NCBI GenBank assembly: GCA_029215795.1
Contig: JARDYH010000004.1
Span: 206,712,517 to 206,776,516 of the forward strand
Direction of reading: 5' to 3'
DNA from: Anniella stebbinsi
Lineage: Eukaryota > Chordata > Lepidosauria > Squamata > Anniellidae
DNA: 64,000 bases
Position numbers and translations under genes: made by a program. Shown piece by piece: positions 11,674 through 22,332 of this stretch; position 1 is the stretch's first letter; each line of letters begins with the position of its first letter. The notes under the pieces are model-generated. The model made no database searches and had not been told where the DNA came from. It saw only the letters and a program-made list of their open reading frames with translations.

Positions 11674-11751
11674 TGTAGATCTACTGTTCTAAACTCTGGT
11701 GGCCGGAAATAGTCATTTCTGGCCACCATAGTTTACAACAGTAGATCTACA
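11674..11751. repeat. Hairpin with 37-bp arms
   Basis: TGTAGATCTACTGTTCTAAA-CTCTGGTGGCC is mirrored by GGCCACCATAGTTTACAAC-AGTAGATCTACA around the four-base loop AGTC (11711-11714). It may be a fold-back relic. A TAGGGCTGTGC motif 220 bp upstream (11455) could be one end of a larger hAT-like element. Confidence 0.7.
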
Positions 11752-11948
11752 GCAGGCCAGAATGGAGTCTGGGCGACTCACTGATGGGCCCAGATGCCTC
11801 AAGTAAGTCCCGCTCACCCCCTTCCCATCTTCTGCTCCTTGCCTGCCTGCCTATGGTAAGTCCCATGGGCAGGTGGGCGAGCGGGGGGCAGTGGCTGGGA
11901 GTGAGTGGATGGGGATACAAGAATGTGTGGATGGGGATATAATATATT

Positions 11949-12233
11949 TAGGGTGACCATTTGGAAAGGAGGACAAGGCTCCTGTATCTTTTACAGTTGT
12001 ATAGAAAATGGAATTTCAGCAGGTGTCATTGGTATGCATGTAGTACCTGGTGAAATTCCCCCTGACCAGATACAAAAGAGGGCAGGGCTCCTGCAGCTTT
12101 AACTGTTGTGATGAAGAGGGAATTTCACCAGGTGCTACATGCATACCAATGACATGCATACAGATGCTGAAATTCTTTTTCTATAAAATTGTTAAAGATA
12201 CAGGAGCCCTGTCCTCATTTCTATATGGTCACC

Positions 12234-12236
<3 letters not shown>
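11949..12236. mobile_element. Long-inverted-repeat hAT MITE, copy 2
   Basis: Runs from TAGGGTGACCATTTGG to ATATGGTCACCCTA. It lacks part of the inner left arm, so the palindrome is shorter (288 bp). The spacer reads CCAGATACAAAAG, opposite to copies 1, 5 and 6. The flanks are AT-rich (AATATATT and ATATATAT), which hides the duplication. Confidence 0.82.

Positions 12237-12277
<41 letters not shown>
12237..12277. repeat. (TA)n microsatellite at MITE edge
   Basis: About 20 TA units beginning at the first base after the hAT copy 2 terminus. It probably grew from the AT-rich target duplication. Confidence 0.9.
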
Positions 12278-12280
<3 letters not shown>

Positions 12281-12299
12281 ATATTCATCAGGCATTCAA

Positions 12300-12650
12300 C
12301 AGGGTTGGGAAACCTCAGGCTTGTGGGCCAAATCTGGCCTTCTGAAATTCCCCAGTAGGCCACCCCCTCATTTTTGGCCACACCAATTTCTTCTGACCAC
12401 CAATCAGTTGTGGTTTTCCAGCTTTTTACTCCCCTCCCCATTGTAAAAGGCTGAAATGACTCTTCTAAGGATTAGTTACAGTCACTAAGAGATCTAAACT
12501 AAAATGAGTTGGTATTTTCGGTATTTTGGCCCTTTTGTCTTTGGCCCCACCCACCATTGCAATGCAGCTCTTGAGAATTTTTCTGAAATCGAATTCGGCT
12601 CTCAGGCTGAAAGAAGTTTCCCTTCCTATTAAGGGGGCCTTCTGAAGACT
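12300..12650. repeat. Interspersed repeat, GGGCCAAATCTGGCC family
   Basis: Shares with 62860-63200 the blocks TGTAAAAGGCTGAAA-like, TAGTTACAGTCA-like, TTTGTCTTTGGCCCCACCCA and TTCTGAAATCGAATTCGGC-like, in the same order. It lies directly 3' of the BANK1 exon at 12670 in transcript sense. Confidence 0.55.
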
Positions 12651-12669
12651 GAATGCCAACAAGCCTTAC

Positions 12670-12924
12670 CTTGTGCTATGAAAGGTGTATTCTCCTCTTT
12701 CATAGGAGCCAACAAAGGACGAGGGGCAGGGGCTGGTGGCCGGTTCATAATAAAGGATCGACCATCTTTTCTTCGCTCTTGAATTGCATTAGCAAAAATC
12801 ATATCATACACGCCGTCATGCAACAGAGCACAAGTGTATGGGTCTTCCATTTCATCATCATCGCCTTCTTTCTGGTCTCCATTTATTTCTTTGGTTTCCT
12901 TTTGGTCTGTCAGTGGTTCCCAGG
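12670..12924 (-). CDS. BANK1: BANK1 coding exon: EDPYT, YDMI, proline-rich
   Basis: A 255-bp exon (phase 1/1) between GTTTTGCAG and CACAAG|GTAAGG. It begins AWEPLTDQKETKEINGDQK, passes an acidic run (EGDDDEMEDPYTC), then GVYDMIFANAIQERRKDG, RSFIMNRPPAPAPRPLL and KEENTPFIAQ. EDPYT, YDMI, RSFI-x-NRPPAP and the KEE-x-TP-x-IAQ ending are the parts I recognise as characteristic of BANK1, so this exon carries the identification. The two tyrosines in acidic context are plausible Src-family kinase substrates, and PPAPAPRP is an SH3-ligand-like stretch. Splicing to the upstream exon rebuilds an alanine codon (G|CC), and splicing to the downstream one rebuilds valine (G|TT). Confidence 0.93.
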
Positions 12925-13058
12925 CTGCAAAACATATACAAATGGCACCTTCATGATCTAGACTCCAAAGTGAATGAAAACATTGGCATAAGCCTGCTAA
13001 TAGCAATATTCGTAAACAAAGAAACAAACAAAATGCTCTGCAAACTGTCTACCAGGAA

Positions 13059-13088
13059 ACACACACGTGCGCATACACACACACACAT

Positions 13089-13119
<31 letters not shown>

Positions 13120-13120
13120 T
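13059..13120. repeat. CA/CG dinucleotide microsatellite
   Basis: Alternating ACACAC, GCACGCACGCAC and ACACACAC blocks: a purine-pyrimidine alternation that favours Z-DNA. It lies 135 bp upstream of the BANK1 exon at 12670-12924 in transcript sense. Confidence 0.9.
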
Positions 13121-13609
13121 ATAATTCTAAATTTGGAGATCCAAATCTGTGTTTATTCCCGTAAGGCCATTATCACCTTCAGTTTATATTAGAGACAAAA
13201 TGGGTTTTATAAACCATACAAATTCATTGGGAAAATGTGTTTTGAACAGTCAAAGTGCAATATAAATGCAAAGTGCCATTATTATGGCTTCCTCACCATG
13301 TTTTAGTGGCTTTTTTTTTTTAATGTGTTGGTTCTAAGTAAAGATGTCTGCCGCCGGGAAATCCAGTTTTTTTAAAAAAAAACTCTACAGAGTATGACTC
13401 GATTTGCATTTGCAAGATGGCCTGCCGGCTTTCCCCTGAAATCTGAGACCATTTTTTTTGGTGTATTATTTTTCTCTCGAGTTCCTCAATGTGTGCAAAT
13501 TTCTGAACAGTTTGCTTGGGTGTGGTAGTACTTTGCGCAAATTGCTCAGACATTTGTGCAAATTGCTTGGAAATTTGTGCAAATTGTAAACCTTGTAAAT
13601 TGTAGGTTC

Positions 13610-14152
13610 GAACATATAAGACCTACTCTGGCCCGCTTGCATTGGCTGCCTGTATGTTTCCGAGCCCGGTTCAAGGTGCTGGTTTTAACCTATAAAGCCT
13701 TACACGGCTTGGGACCACAATACCTGATGGAACGCCTTTCCCGACATGAACCTACCCGAACACTACGTTCAACATCTAAGGCCCTCCTCCGAGTGCCTCC
13801 TCCGAGGGAAGCTCGGAGGTCGGCAACAAGAGAGAGGGCCTTCTCTGTGGTGGCTCCCCAATTGTGGAACGATCTCCCCGACGAGGCCCGCCTGGCGCCA
13901 ACATTGTTATCTTTTCGGCGCCAGGTCAAGACTTTCCTCTTCTCTCAGGCATTTGGCAATATCTGAGGAGCCTGGGTTTGTTTTGTTTTGTTTTTGTAGT
14001 TTTTTGAAGTGTTGAAGTGGTTTTTAAAAGTATAGATTGTGTGTATGTTGTATGTTTTTGCTGTTTTAATTTTTGTATATTGTTTTTAATTGTTTTTAAT
14101 CCTATGTAAACCGCCCAGAGAGCTTCGGCTATGGGGCGGTATACAAATGTAA

Positions 14153-14183
<31 letters not shown>

Positions 14184-14187
14184 AATG
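13610..14187 (+). mobile_element. LINE 3' end (CR1/L2-like)
   Basis: The plus strand encodes RPTLARLHWLPVCFRARFKV then LVLTYKALHGLGPQYLMERL, later RERAFSVVAPQLWNDLPDEA and FRRQVKTFLFSQAF before a stop. This is the C-terminal reverse-transcriptase tail of a CR1/L2-clade LINE. The 3' UTR has GTAAACCGCCCAGAGAGC-TTCGGCTATGGGGCGG and an (AAAT)n tail (14148-14187). It is 5'-truncated but otherwise well preserved. Confidence 0.85.
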
Positions 14188-16523
14188 GCAGCAAACGCCC
14201 AGAAAATCCATAAACTGGCCTGACTCTCCACAGGCTGAGTTTGGTGCTGCAGTGGGACCCAGAATGAAGTCCAGGGAGCCAAACCTAGGCAAACTAGTTG
14301 AGGTCCAACCCCCGAACTGAACCGTTTAACTGAATTGTGCATTTCCCATCAGCCTGAGGACATTCCAGTGGCCTTCTTCTGGGTGTTCCACCATCAGGGG
14401 TGAGGTGGGTGGTGACTGCTGAGAGGGCGTAGTATCCACCCTCTGAAATGCTCTCCCCAGGGAGCCTCCCCTGGTACCTACTATGATGTACTTTTAGTAC
14501 CAGGCAATTCATTACCTTTTTGTTTCCCCAGGCTTTTTAATCTCTGACATGACTGTTTTAATGCTGCTATTATCTACTGTTTTATTTTTGCCTGTTATTT
14601 GATGTTTTAAAAATCACTGTTTTAACATTGGAAGCTGACCTGGAAATATTTATATTATATTCAGAGCTATAAATCCACAGTCTTTATATTCTGAGAGGGA
14701 AGCCTTGGTTACCATACCATGGCCTACTGATGTTTACTTGGTCATGGTGTAGAGGAAAATCTGTGTTCTGGCTTGTGTGGATAGGCTCTATGGAAACATG
14801 ATACTCGCCTCTTCAGACAGTCACCCTCTATGAGTAGAGAGCAAATAACACAATGAGGGAGAGGGACCAGGCTGGAGTATTCCATCTCCTCACACGTTTG
14901 CCCTATTCAGGTTTAGAATGCCTGAACAGGGCTATCGTGTGGACTGCTTCCACCAACAACTGAAGACATATCTGGTTTACCTGGGTATTTTCCTGACCAC
15001 TAGCATTGTCAGCTACTCTTGATTATTTTAGTGAGATATTTTGTTGTTTTATTGATTGGTTTTTTATTGTATTTTATTATGATTTGTGAACTGATTTTTT
15101 TAAAAGAAGAGAATGAAAGGTAATATAACTTCCCCTGAAATAATAAATACAATTTCTGAAAACCAGAATCATATTTACAAACATCTACGTAAATAATGCC
15201 ACCTGCAGAAGTGTGGCACAGTCACTGAAGTTATAAGATTTGTCTCATCTGAACTAGGACTGGATTTCAACTGCCGAAGGGCTACTTAATGTGAGAGAGT
15301 TTCTACACAGAAAGTGTAGTGTGGAATGTTTCTGTCAACAGCTTAAGACACAATTGTTTGCTTGGGTGTTTCCTTGACCATTTTAGGGAGCAATCCTATG
15401 TATCCTAGATTATCATTTGGGGGAGAAGGGATTGTTTGTTTCCTGGATCTGAGCTCAAAGATCCATGTATTTCCATGTAATAAATATCACAAAACTCATC
15501 TGTAGATTGTTAGATAGGTATTGGTGATATCTTGTCCTCTATACTTTCTGTTTTGAAGGATGTACACCTAGTTTGTGGCTTGCAATCTGAGGATAACAAT
15601 ACTGACCTACAGTACATGGTTATTGTGAGGATATCTGTGGGCCCCAGCAATTTTCTGAGGATGCTGGGTGATGACAACAGCTGTTGTTGTTGTTGTTATT
15701 ATTATTATTGTAAAGCCCATGTTGCCAGGGGCACTAGTAGTCCTGCTTCTTTTCTGATTTTTTGCTCCCCTGTCCCCTTACTATAGAGGGGCTAATGAAT
15801 AATGCAAATGTAGCTCATGCATATTGAATCCCTCCTCTGAAATTTGCATGTGGTGTGGCTCCTCCCCTCCCTCATGTGCCTGGTTTGGCTCCCTGCATCC
15901 CTTTCCCTCTCCTTGCTCATGGTGACAGCCTAATTATGCAACTGCACCCGGGCCCTGCTTTGCGCCACACTGATTGGCTGAACAGGGCTATCTGTCATCC
16001 CATTTGCAGAGGGTCTGCCCTGCCTTTTTGGCACAGAGGAAATTAATTGCTATTAAAGCCTGAGCTTTGAACTTTTTTGAACTTCCAAAATTTCCTGCAT
16101 GTCTACACTGCTCCAACTTCAGTTTTTTTAAAGTTTTTTTTTGCAAAATCGGACTGCTGGATCTCGAGTTATAAGCCTTGCAGTACCGTATTCTTATATA
16201 AGACTCATCATCACCATCATCATTTAGATTGGTTTACCGATGCAGCTATTGTTAATGCAAATATTGGCAAACATATTTCTGTCTAAATTCAATCAAGCCT
16301 CCACTCTTGAGAGGAGCAATAGCAAGTTACCTGCCTCTCAGGTAAAGTGATACCAGGCTATCACCTTCTTTACAGTCTTGTCTCTGGATCCAGCTGGCAG
16401 AATCAATCCTACATCCGTCCCCACTGTTTCCTCCGGATCTGTGTTCTAAGAAACCTGTTGCTGTTATCCCAACTATGTTAGTTTTCTGGTTTCTGAACAC
16501 CCATGGGGGGGACTCATACCATT

Positions 16524-16745
16524 GGGAGCCTGTGTGGTGCAGTGGTTAGAATGTTGGACTGGGGCTCCAGAGATCAGGGGTTCTAGTCTCCATTCACCCA
16601 TGAAACTCACTGGGTGACTTTGGGTCAGTCCCTGACTCTCAGCCTAACATACTTCATCCTGTTGTTGTCAGGATAAAACAAAGAGGAGGAAGACCATGTA
16701 AGCCACCTTGGGTTCCTTGCGAGAGGAAAAATTAATAAAAAACGT
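16524..16745 (+). repeat. tRNA-derived SINE with L2-like tail
   Basis: Head GCCTGTGTGGTGCAGTGGTT-AGAATGTTGGACTGG, then CATGAAACTCACTGGGTGAC-TTTGGGTCAGTC, CTCAGCCTAACATACTTCAT, and a 3' part GTAAGCCACCTTGGGTTCCTT before an A-rich tail. The layout (tRNA-like head, conserved middle, LINE-like 3' end) is that of a SINE distinct from the one at 210. Confidence 0.7.
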
Positions 16746-18202
16746 ATAACTACTAATTCTGTTGGAGCCTGTTATTATAAAAGTGTTTAAAGAAACACAT
16801 TATTTTCTCAGGGATATTTCCTTTATCACAATTAACAAAAGCTATTTTTAAAAAAAATCAATTTCATTAGGTTAAAAACAATTGCAATATAGTGTTTCGT
16901 ATGAAGAGCAGCCTGTTCTTTTGTTGCTGTTGTCATCCCAACTATGTCAGATTTTTGGTCCCTGAACTTCCATAGGGGGCACTCACGTCCCTGGCAAATG
17001 AATCTTTCCCTGGAAGGGAGGGGCTTGATTCCAGATTGCTTTTTAGCTATTCTTCTGCAGTACCTGCATTAAACGGCTCTCTAAAGGATGTGGAAGGATG
17101 ACTCATTACAGTTTCTCTTTGAAAAGAAACTATCATCCCCTCCCAAAGATGAAACCAACCTAATACTTCATGGAAACCCAGCACAATTAAACTGAAAGAT
17201 TCATGCAGAAAGTGCCTCAGAGCGATTCTGCTTCATCCCCAGGATATTAACTGGCACTGCCTAGCATCGCTGTGCGCGTCTGCTTATGGACAAATTCATG
17301 ATGCAGTAGAATTATTCATGCGTGACATAGCCATGCTCCAATTCAGCAAGCCGTTCCAGACTCTTTCCAATAAATCCTTTGATCACTTCTCCATTGGTGC
17401 AGGAAGCTCTTGCGGGACTGGCATTTTCCAAGACACAACCACACAAAAGGTGGTTTGGAGTTCGGACTCTGGAGTGCTCTGCCTTGCAGGAGAGTGGTGT
17501 GTTTATCATGTGAATCACAGCCCTTTTTAGTTTTCAGCAGATGAAAGAGCACTAATTTTGTGGCCACAAATTGAGCTACACAACAAAGTTATAGCGGTTT
17601 CATACCAGTTAACTGCCATGGTTCCCCCCCCCCCCCCGAGAATCTTGGGAATTGTAGTTTGATGAGGATATTCGGCATGGCTTTGCTATTCATGGTGCAG
17701 AGTGGGGGCAAGAGCGTGACTTGCATCCACACCCACCTGGCATGCCTGTCCTGCCATTGCTGCATTACTATGCAGGGACAGCATATTCTCTGTGAGTGTC
17801 TTTAAGGTGCTACAGAACTCTTGGTTGTTTGTGCTGCAAGTGACTAACATAGTGACCACACTGGGATCCTATAAGAGTTTTTTTGGGGTCAGGAAGTACC
17901 TTTGTCTGTACATATATCCCCAGTTTGTATACGAAGCAGCTTCTGTTATTGAAAAGAACAGGTCTCCTCTGCTTAGGAAAAGCAAAATAAAATAATAGCA
18001 ACCCAAATAATTGCAATTGATATATAATGTTTGGAAGGAATAAATAGGTTTTACTTTTGGGATTAAGGTCCATTTGATGGGCACTGCCAGGATGGGAAGA
18101 AATGCCCCCCTCCCCAACTGTGATCAAATTAATAAGTGCTCCTGGATTTTTCTTCCTTATGCTGAAGGAATGTCCTTATACACTAGAAATATCCTTATAT
18201 TA

Positions 18203-18480
18203 CATACGAATATAAGAAGAGCTATGCTGGATCAGACCAAGGGACCACATAATCCAGCATTCTGTTCACACAGTGGCCAAACAGTGGCCCAGAGGAAACC
18301 CACCAGCAGGAGACTAATGCAATAGCACCCTCCCATCCATGTGCCACAGCAACTGGTGTACATAAGCATACTGCCTCTGATACTGGAGGTAGAATATAGC
18401 CGTCAGGACTGGTACCCATGGATAGCCTTTTCCTCCATGAATTTGTTCAATCCCCTTTTAAAGCCAAAGTGGTGGTCATA
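18203..18480 (+). repeat. Interspersed repeat, GGATCAGACC family
   Basis: Contains GCTATGCTGGATCAGACCAA, ATTCTGTTCACACAGTGGCC, ACTGCCTCTGATACTGGAGG and CTCCATGAATTTGTTCAATC. The same blocks occur in order at 37485-37800. No coding capacity or clear class. Confidence 0.7.
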
Positions 18481-19829
18481 ACTACGTCTTACAGGTATAT
18501 CCAGACTCAATGTGAGCACCTTGCATACTCGGACAATTATTCAGGCACTTGTGCTGCAACAGAGCCCCCTAGGACTGAAACTGCCACTCCTGCCTTCATT
18601 GGGACCGGCACTGTGGAGCTGAGTAGCTGCTTGGCTGGCTATGCTAAACATTGGGTGACCGCCATCTTATATCTCCCAAAATGCAATGCCTGACATTGGT
18701 GTCACGCTTCGCCTTTGGGCAACTATAAGATGGTGACTGCCCAGCATCAACCAACTGCTTGGCTTCCATCCAGAAGCACCATCTTCGATGGGGAAGCATG
18801 TCCAAGGGGAAGGGGGAGTGAATGAGCCCCTCTGCAGTGCTGCTGGAGGACTCTACAGATGCCTAAATGGTGGCAATGCCTGGTGACCCAAATTGCCACT
18901 GAGAACCCAGTAAACTTTTGCACCAGCTCTGGGCATACCTGATGCAGCTCAGATCACTGTCATGGCACACCACAGCCTTGTCAATCTGGGTGAATCCATT
19001 AATGGTGCAAAGGATGGCTGATCCTGCCTCAGTTAAAAGATCTGGCCAATTGCCTTTGCAGAGTCCCTGGGCTGGTTTAAGCATGCATGTCCATATCACT
19101 AGATTCCTCATAATCTATTTAGTCATAAGCAACACATAATTCTTCTCAGTTGAAACAATGAGCTGCCCCCTCTGGAAAACATGAGTTTGGGTAAAATGCT
19201 AGCTGTGGTGGTTAAAACTGCAGTCCAATACACATTTCCCTGGGAAGTAAGCTCCACTGAAAACAATGAGGTTTAGGCCAGATCTACACCAAGAAGGATA
19301 TAGAGGTATGAAAGCGGTATATAAAAGGCAGGAGCCACACTTCTGCTTTATAGCAATATTGCAGTGTACTGACAACCTTTGGGGCCCATTGACACATATC
19401 ATATACCATTATATCCAGCTTGGCCTTACTTATGAGAATGCATGTATAAGATTTGCATTGTAAACCAGGATAACTCACTGGCAGTACATTCAAATCATGG
19501 GTTGGTGCTATGAGCAATGAATAATGAACATGCATGGGCCTGATTTCAATGAATATAGTTTGCATCTTATGACTTTGGGACAAGCAAGTCATGGAGGGAA
19601 CTTTAATGCTCAGCCAAATATATTATTGATCCCCAGCCCCCGCAACAACACTGTGCATGATATATCAATATAATTCCCATGGGTGCCGGAAACAACTTCT
19701 ATTATGTAAATTGACGCTGTGTTTCCCATGCTAATGCAAGGTCATCCTCTGATTCTCTTAATTTTAAAAAAGTATCTCGCAGGTTATGTGATAATATGAT
19801 GCTACCATGAACATTTTGGAAAAATGTAC

Positions 19830-20141
19830 CTGGGGACAAGTACAACATTTCATTCTGTCTTGTGGTGGTAGGTTGAATTCGGGGTGGTAAAGGTGGCCTA
19901 TCATCATAGCTCTCATCTCTGCTGTTTGCTTTGGAGGCCTCCTTGGTGATGTTCTCATACAACTGCTCATCATGATCACCCAAGTAACGTTGATTTTCCT
20001 CTAATTTATTTCCTTCTTCTTTTGCTTTTTTCTCTACCACTCGTTCCAGTTCATCTCCTTTCCCCTCTTCCTCATTGTCCGTTCCTCCATTCTTCTGGAT
20101 TTTCAAACAGGCTCTAGGCTGTTCTCTTGTGCTTGGCCTGC
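19830..20141 (-). CDS. BANK1: BANK1 coding exon: acidic/Lys-rich, YENI, PPLPPR
   Basis: A 312-bp exon, phase 1 in and phase 1 out, from the acceptor CATTAACAG to the donor CCCCAG|GTACAT. A competing AG three bases downstream of the acceptor would give a stop in frame, which fixes the start. It encodes about 104 residues: a charged Glu/Lys-rich first half (ERVVEKKAKEEGNKLEENQ, possibly helical), then EQLYENITKEAS, then ESYDDRPPLPPRIQP, ending LYLSP. YENI fits the YxN pattern of GRB2-type SH2 ligands. PPLPPR fits a class II SH3 ligand (PxxPxR) and sits beside a tyrosine. Human BANK1 has a comparable RPPLPP segment before its acidic run. The charged first half is the least conserved part and may be lineage-specific. 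Confidence 0.88.
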
Positions 20142-20820
20142 CTGTTAATGTTGGGAGGATATATTATTATTTCATTTAAAATATGCCATCTGGAAGCATT
20201 TCATATTTTGCAGATTTCCACAGAAGTAACAGCAGCACAGCTAATAAAACTTTCATGAACTAATACAGTGGAAAGCTGTCACATCTATAACTTCAGCGAA
20301 AGAACATCTAAAATATTTATTAAATGGATGGTGGAGGCTTTCATTATATTTTGTAACTTCACTTTGCAACATATTCAGGCATGTGATAATGTTAGGCTTT
20401 CTCCAAATGACCGTGGCCACGCAGCACTGTGCCTCCTCCCAACCCCACAGGAATTCCTCCCAGCTCAAAGGGCTCCATTTTGAATGAAACACAGCACCTA
20501 CGAGCCATAACGTGTGCAACTTGATGGGTTTGTTTTTAATAGACAGTGGCTTGCCAGCTTATCATTTGACATCCCTTTATGTAGGATAAATATTGCCATT
20601 GGGAGAAGAAATTTAAACCCCTGCAAAGACTATACTGTATGCTAGGGATGTTCAGATTTTGTTAAATCCATTCTGGCCATGTCTATGCCGGGGATTTTTC
20701 CCTGGGTCATCCCATATCTAAAGCAGTTGTTGGAAGTTCTGGGGCGTGCATATCATGGGATATTCATATTGTTACTGAGAGAAGATCCAATGGAGTGGAA
20801 TGGGAAATTTCAAAACTTAC
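20142..20820 (-). other. BANK1: BANK1 intron, 679 bp
   Basis: A short intron between the YVIM exon and the PPLPPR exon. The only repeat-like piece is a degenerate CCATGTCTATGCC segment near 20675-20760, resembling the ends of the element at 60541. No other structure is seen. Confidence 0.65.
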
Positions 20821-20929
20821 AAAGTCCATTACTGTGAGATTCTGAGCTTATCATAATCACATAAGTGTCATCTTCAGTCTCCACTTTTTCGTCCTCCAGA
20901 CCATCACTTTCATTATTGTCTTCATTTAT
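20821..20929 (-). CDS. BANK1: BANK1 coding exon with YVIM motif
   Basis: A 109-bp exon between TTTTCTCCCCCAG and CTTT|GTAAGT, phase 0 in and phase 1 out; the other two frames stop almost at once. The translation is very acidic (INEDNNESDGLEDEKVETED) and continues DTYVIMISSESHSNGL. YVIM fits the YxxM pattern bound by the SH2 domains of PI3-kinase p85, which would suit an adaptor related to BCAP. In human BANK1 I recall a YDDLYVFIP-like segment at the equivalent place, before the PPLPP region. The intron to the next exon is only 679 bp, short compared with the other introns of this gene. Confidence 0.82.
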
Positions 20930-21785
20930 CTGGGGGAGAAAAGATCATTCTCAGGAGTTCAATAGTAGAAGTATTGATACAAATTTCATTGCAGCTTGAT
21001 AGAGATTTGGAGCCAGCCAGGCACCTATTTCTGCATAAATGGTTGCCATCTGAGAGTTCTGATTGTACTTTTCTCTAGAAATATCCACTTACATATTCTT
21101 ATTCTAGAGAAGCACTGAAAATATAAAGGAACTGGAAGAAAAACGTCAGCGCAGAAGCCCCCCTTTTCAGTTGACTCCATATAACAAAGCTTTAAATCAG
21201 GAGAATTGAACCTCAGGCCCAAAACTGGCCCTCTTAGGGTCCCAACCCATCCCTCTGTGGTTCCCCAGGTCCCACACCTTCTTCTCTCAGCCCCAACCCC
21301 TTCCCCTGGCCACTGATCGTTGGTGCGGTTGTCAGTACAACTACAAATTGCATTGCCTTTAGTTTTTCGGTTACATTGTTAAAACTCTCAGAGTGCTTTT
21401 TTTGGGGGGGGTGTCTTTTAACAAGATAGTGCATCGTGTACTGCTTGCCATTTGGTTTTCAAATGGAAGACATTTTCAAGGCCATATGTTGGAGTTGCCT
21501 CCCTTCCTTGGAAATTTGCCAAATACCAAACATCTTTTAGACATGTTGAAAGAACTTTCTATTCAGGCTGGCCTTGGCTGTCAGACTTTGATACCTGTTC
21601 TGCTTTTGAGTTGTTGCGCAGCATAGTTCATATGAGCACAATTCTTCGCCATGTGGACAAAAAACATCAGAGAGCAGAAGAATAACAGTGACTTGTTTTT
21701 CTTCCTGAATTTGGCACCAGGTCATTTATGGGGAATGAGAAACCTGTTCGTGTGCCTCCTATATCTCTAACTAAGTCCAGGGCAG

Positions 21786-21893
21786 GCAGAAGACAAAACT
21801 CTAGCTGTTTGGATATCAACTCCCAGAAGCCCATGCCAGCATGGCCAATGATCAAGAATGCTGGGAGTTGACATCTAAAATATCTGGAAATCT
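21786..21893. mobile_element. Palindromic MITE, CTCCAGATGT family (divergent)
   Basis: TTTGGATATCAACTCCCAGA-AGCCCATGCCAGCATGGCCA is mirrored by AATGCTGGGAGTTGACATCT-AAAATATCTGG. A degenerate relative of 8942-9045. Confidence 0.6.
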
Positions 21894-22019
21894 ATTTTCT
21901 TTGAGAATGTTGAGGGGTGGTCCAGAAAGAGAGAGAAGAGTTTGACTGGAATGAGTGGATCTTGCATGCTGGGGTGTGGGATGATTCTAAAAGAAAGAGA
22001 ACAATGAATTCAAAGTAGG

Positions 22020-22270
22020 GATGGATGAACTCACCTTCATCTGCTCTCACTGGGTGCTCACTGAGCCACCACTGCCACCCAATCCACTCACTGTGCCACA
22101 TGAACCACTGGTCACCCCAGCGAGTGCCCTCTGAGCACTGAGGGACTGCCCATCCCCTTAGCGAGCTGCCATTTTGCATAAAAATGGTGGCTTGGGGGTT
22201 CCAGAAATGTAATATTGCATAAATGCTGGCCATAAAAGGGCCATTGATGCAACATTACTGCCTGTGAGAG
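22020..22270. repeat. Interspersed repeat, GCATAAATGCTGGCCATAAA family
   Basis: Shares GAGCTGCCATTTTGCATAAA and GCATAAATGCTGGCCATAAA with 58845-59175 and the flanks of 6318-7188. A CA run follows (22291-22309). Confidence 0.55.
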
Positions 22271-22332
22271 GTGAGGATCAGGACAAGAGAGAAAACACAC
22301 ACACACACAGGTTCTAGCCTTAACAGAATACA

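Larger units (their letters stand above)
3139..12669 (-). other. BANK1: BANK1 intron, 9.5 kb
   Basis: This holds two copies of an AGTGTGCAATAAAA hAT-like repeat (3935-4445 and 9795-10150), the GC-rich fold-back hAT element (6318-7188) inside an older repeat (6235-7460), a composite SINE (8096-8376), a palindromic MITE (8942-9045), a 37-bp-arm hairpin (11674-11751), one long-inverted-repeat hAT copy with a TA microsatellite at its edge (11949-12277), and a repeat at 12300-12650. I recognise nothing in 3139-3930, 4446-6230, 8380-8940, 9050-9790 or most of 10190-11650. Confidence 0.6.
12925..19829 (-). other. BANK1: BANK1 intron, 6.9 kb
   Basis: This contains a CA/CG microsatellite (13059-13120), a LINE 3' end on the plus strand with an AAAT tail (13610-14187), a SINE with an L2-like tail (16524-16745), a poly-C patch beside a GGGAATTGTAGTTT repeat (17575-17690), an interspersed repeat (18203-18480), and a short element starting at 19274 with the GATCTACACC motif. 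The stretches 14200-16500, 16750-17570 and 18480-19200 look AT-rich and unremarkable. Confidence 0.6.
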
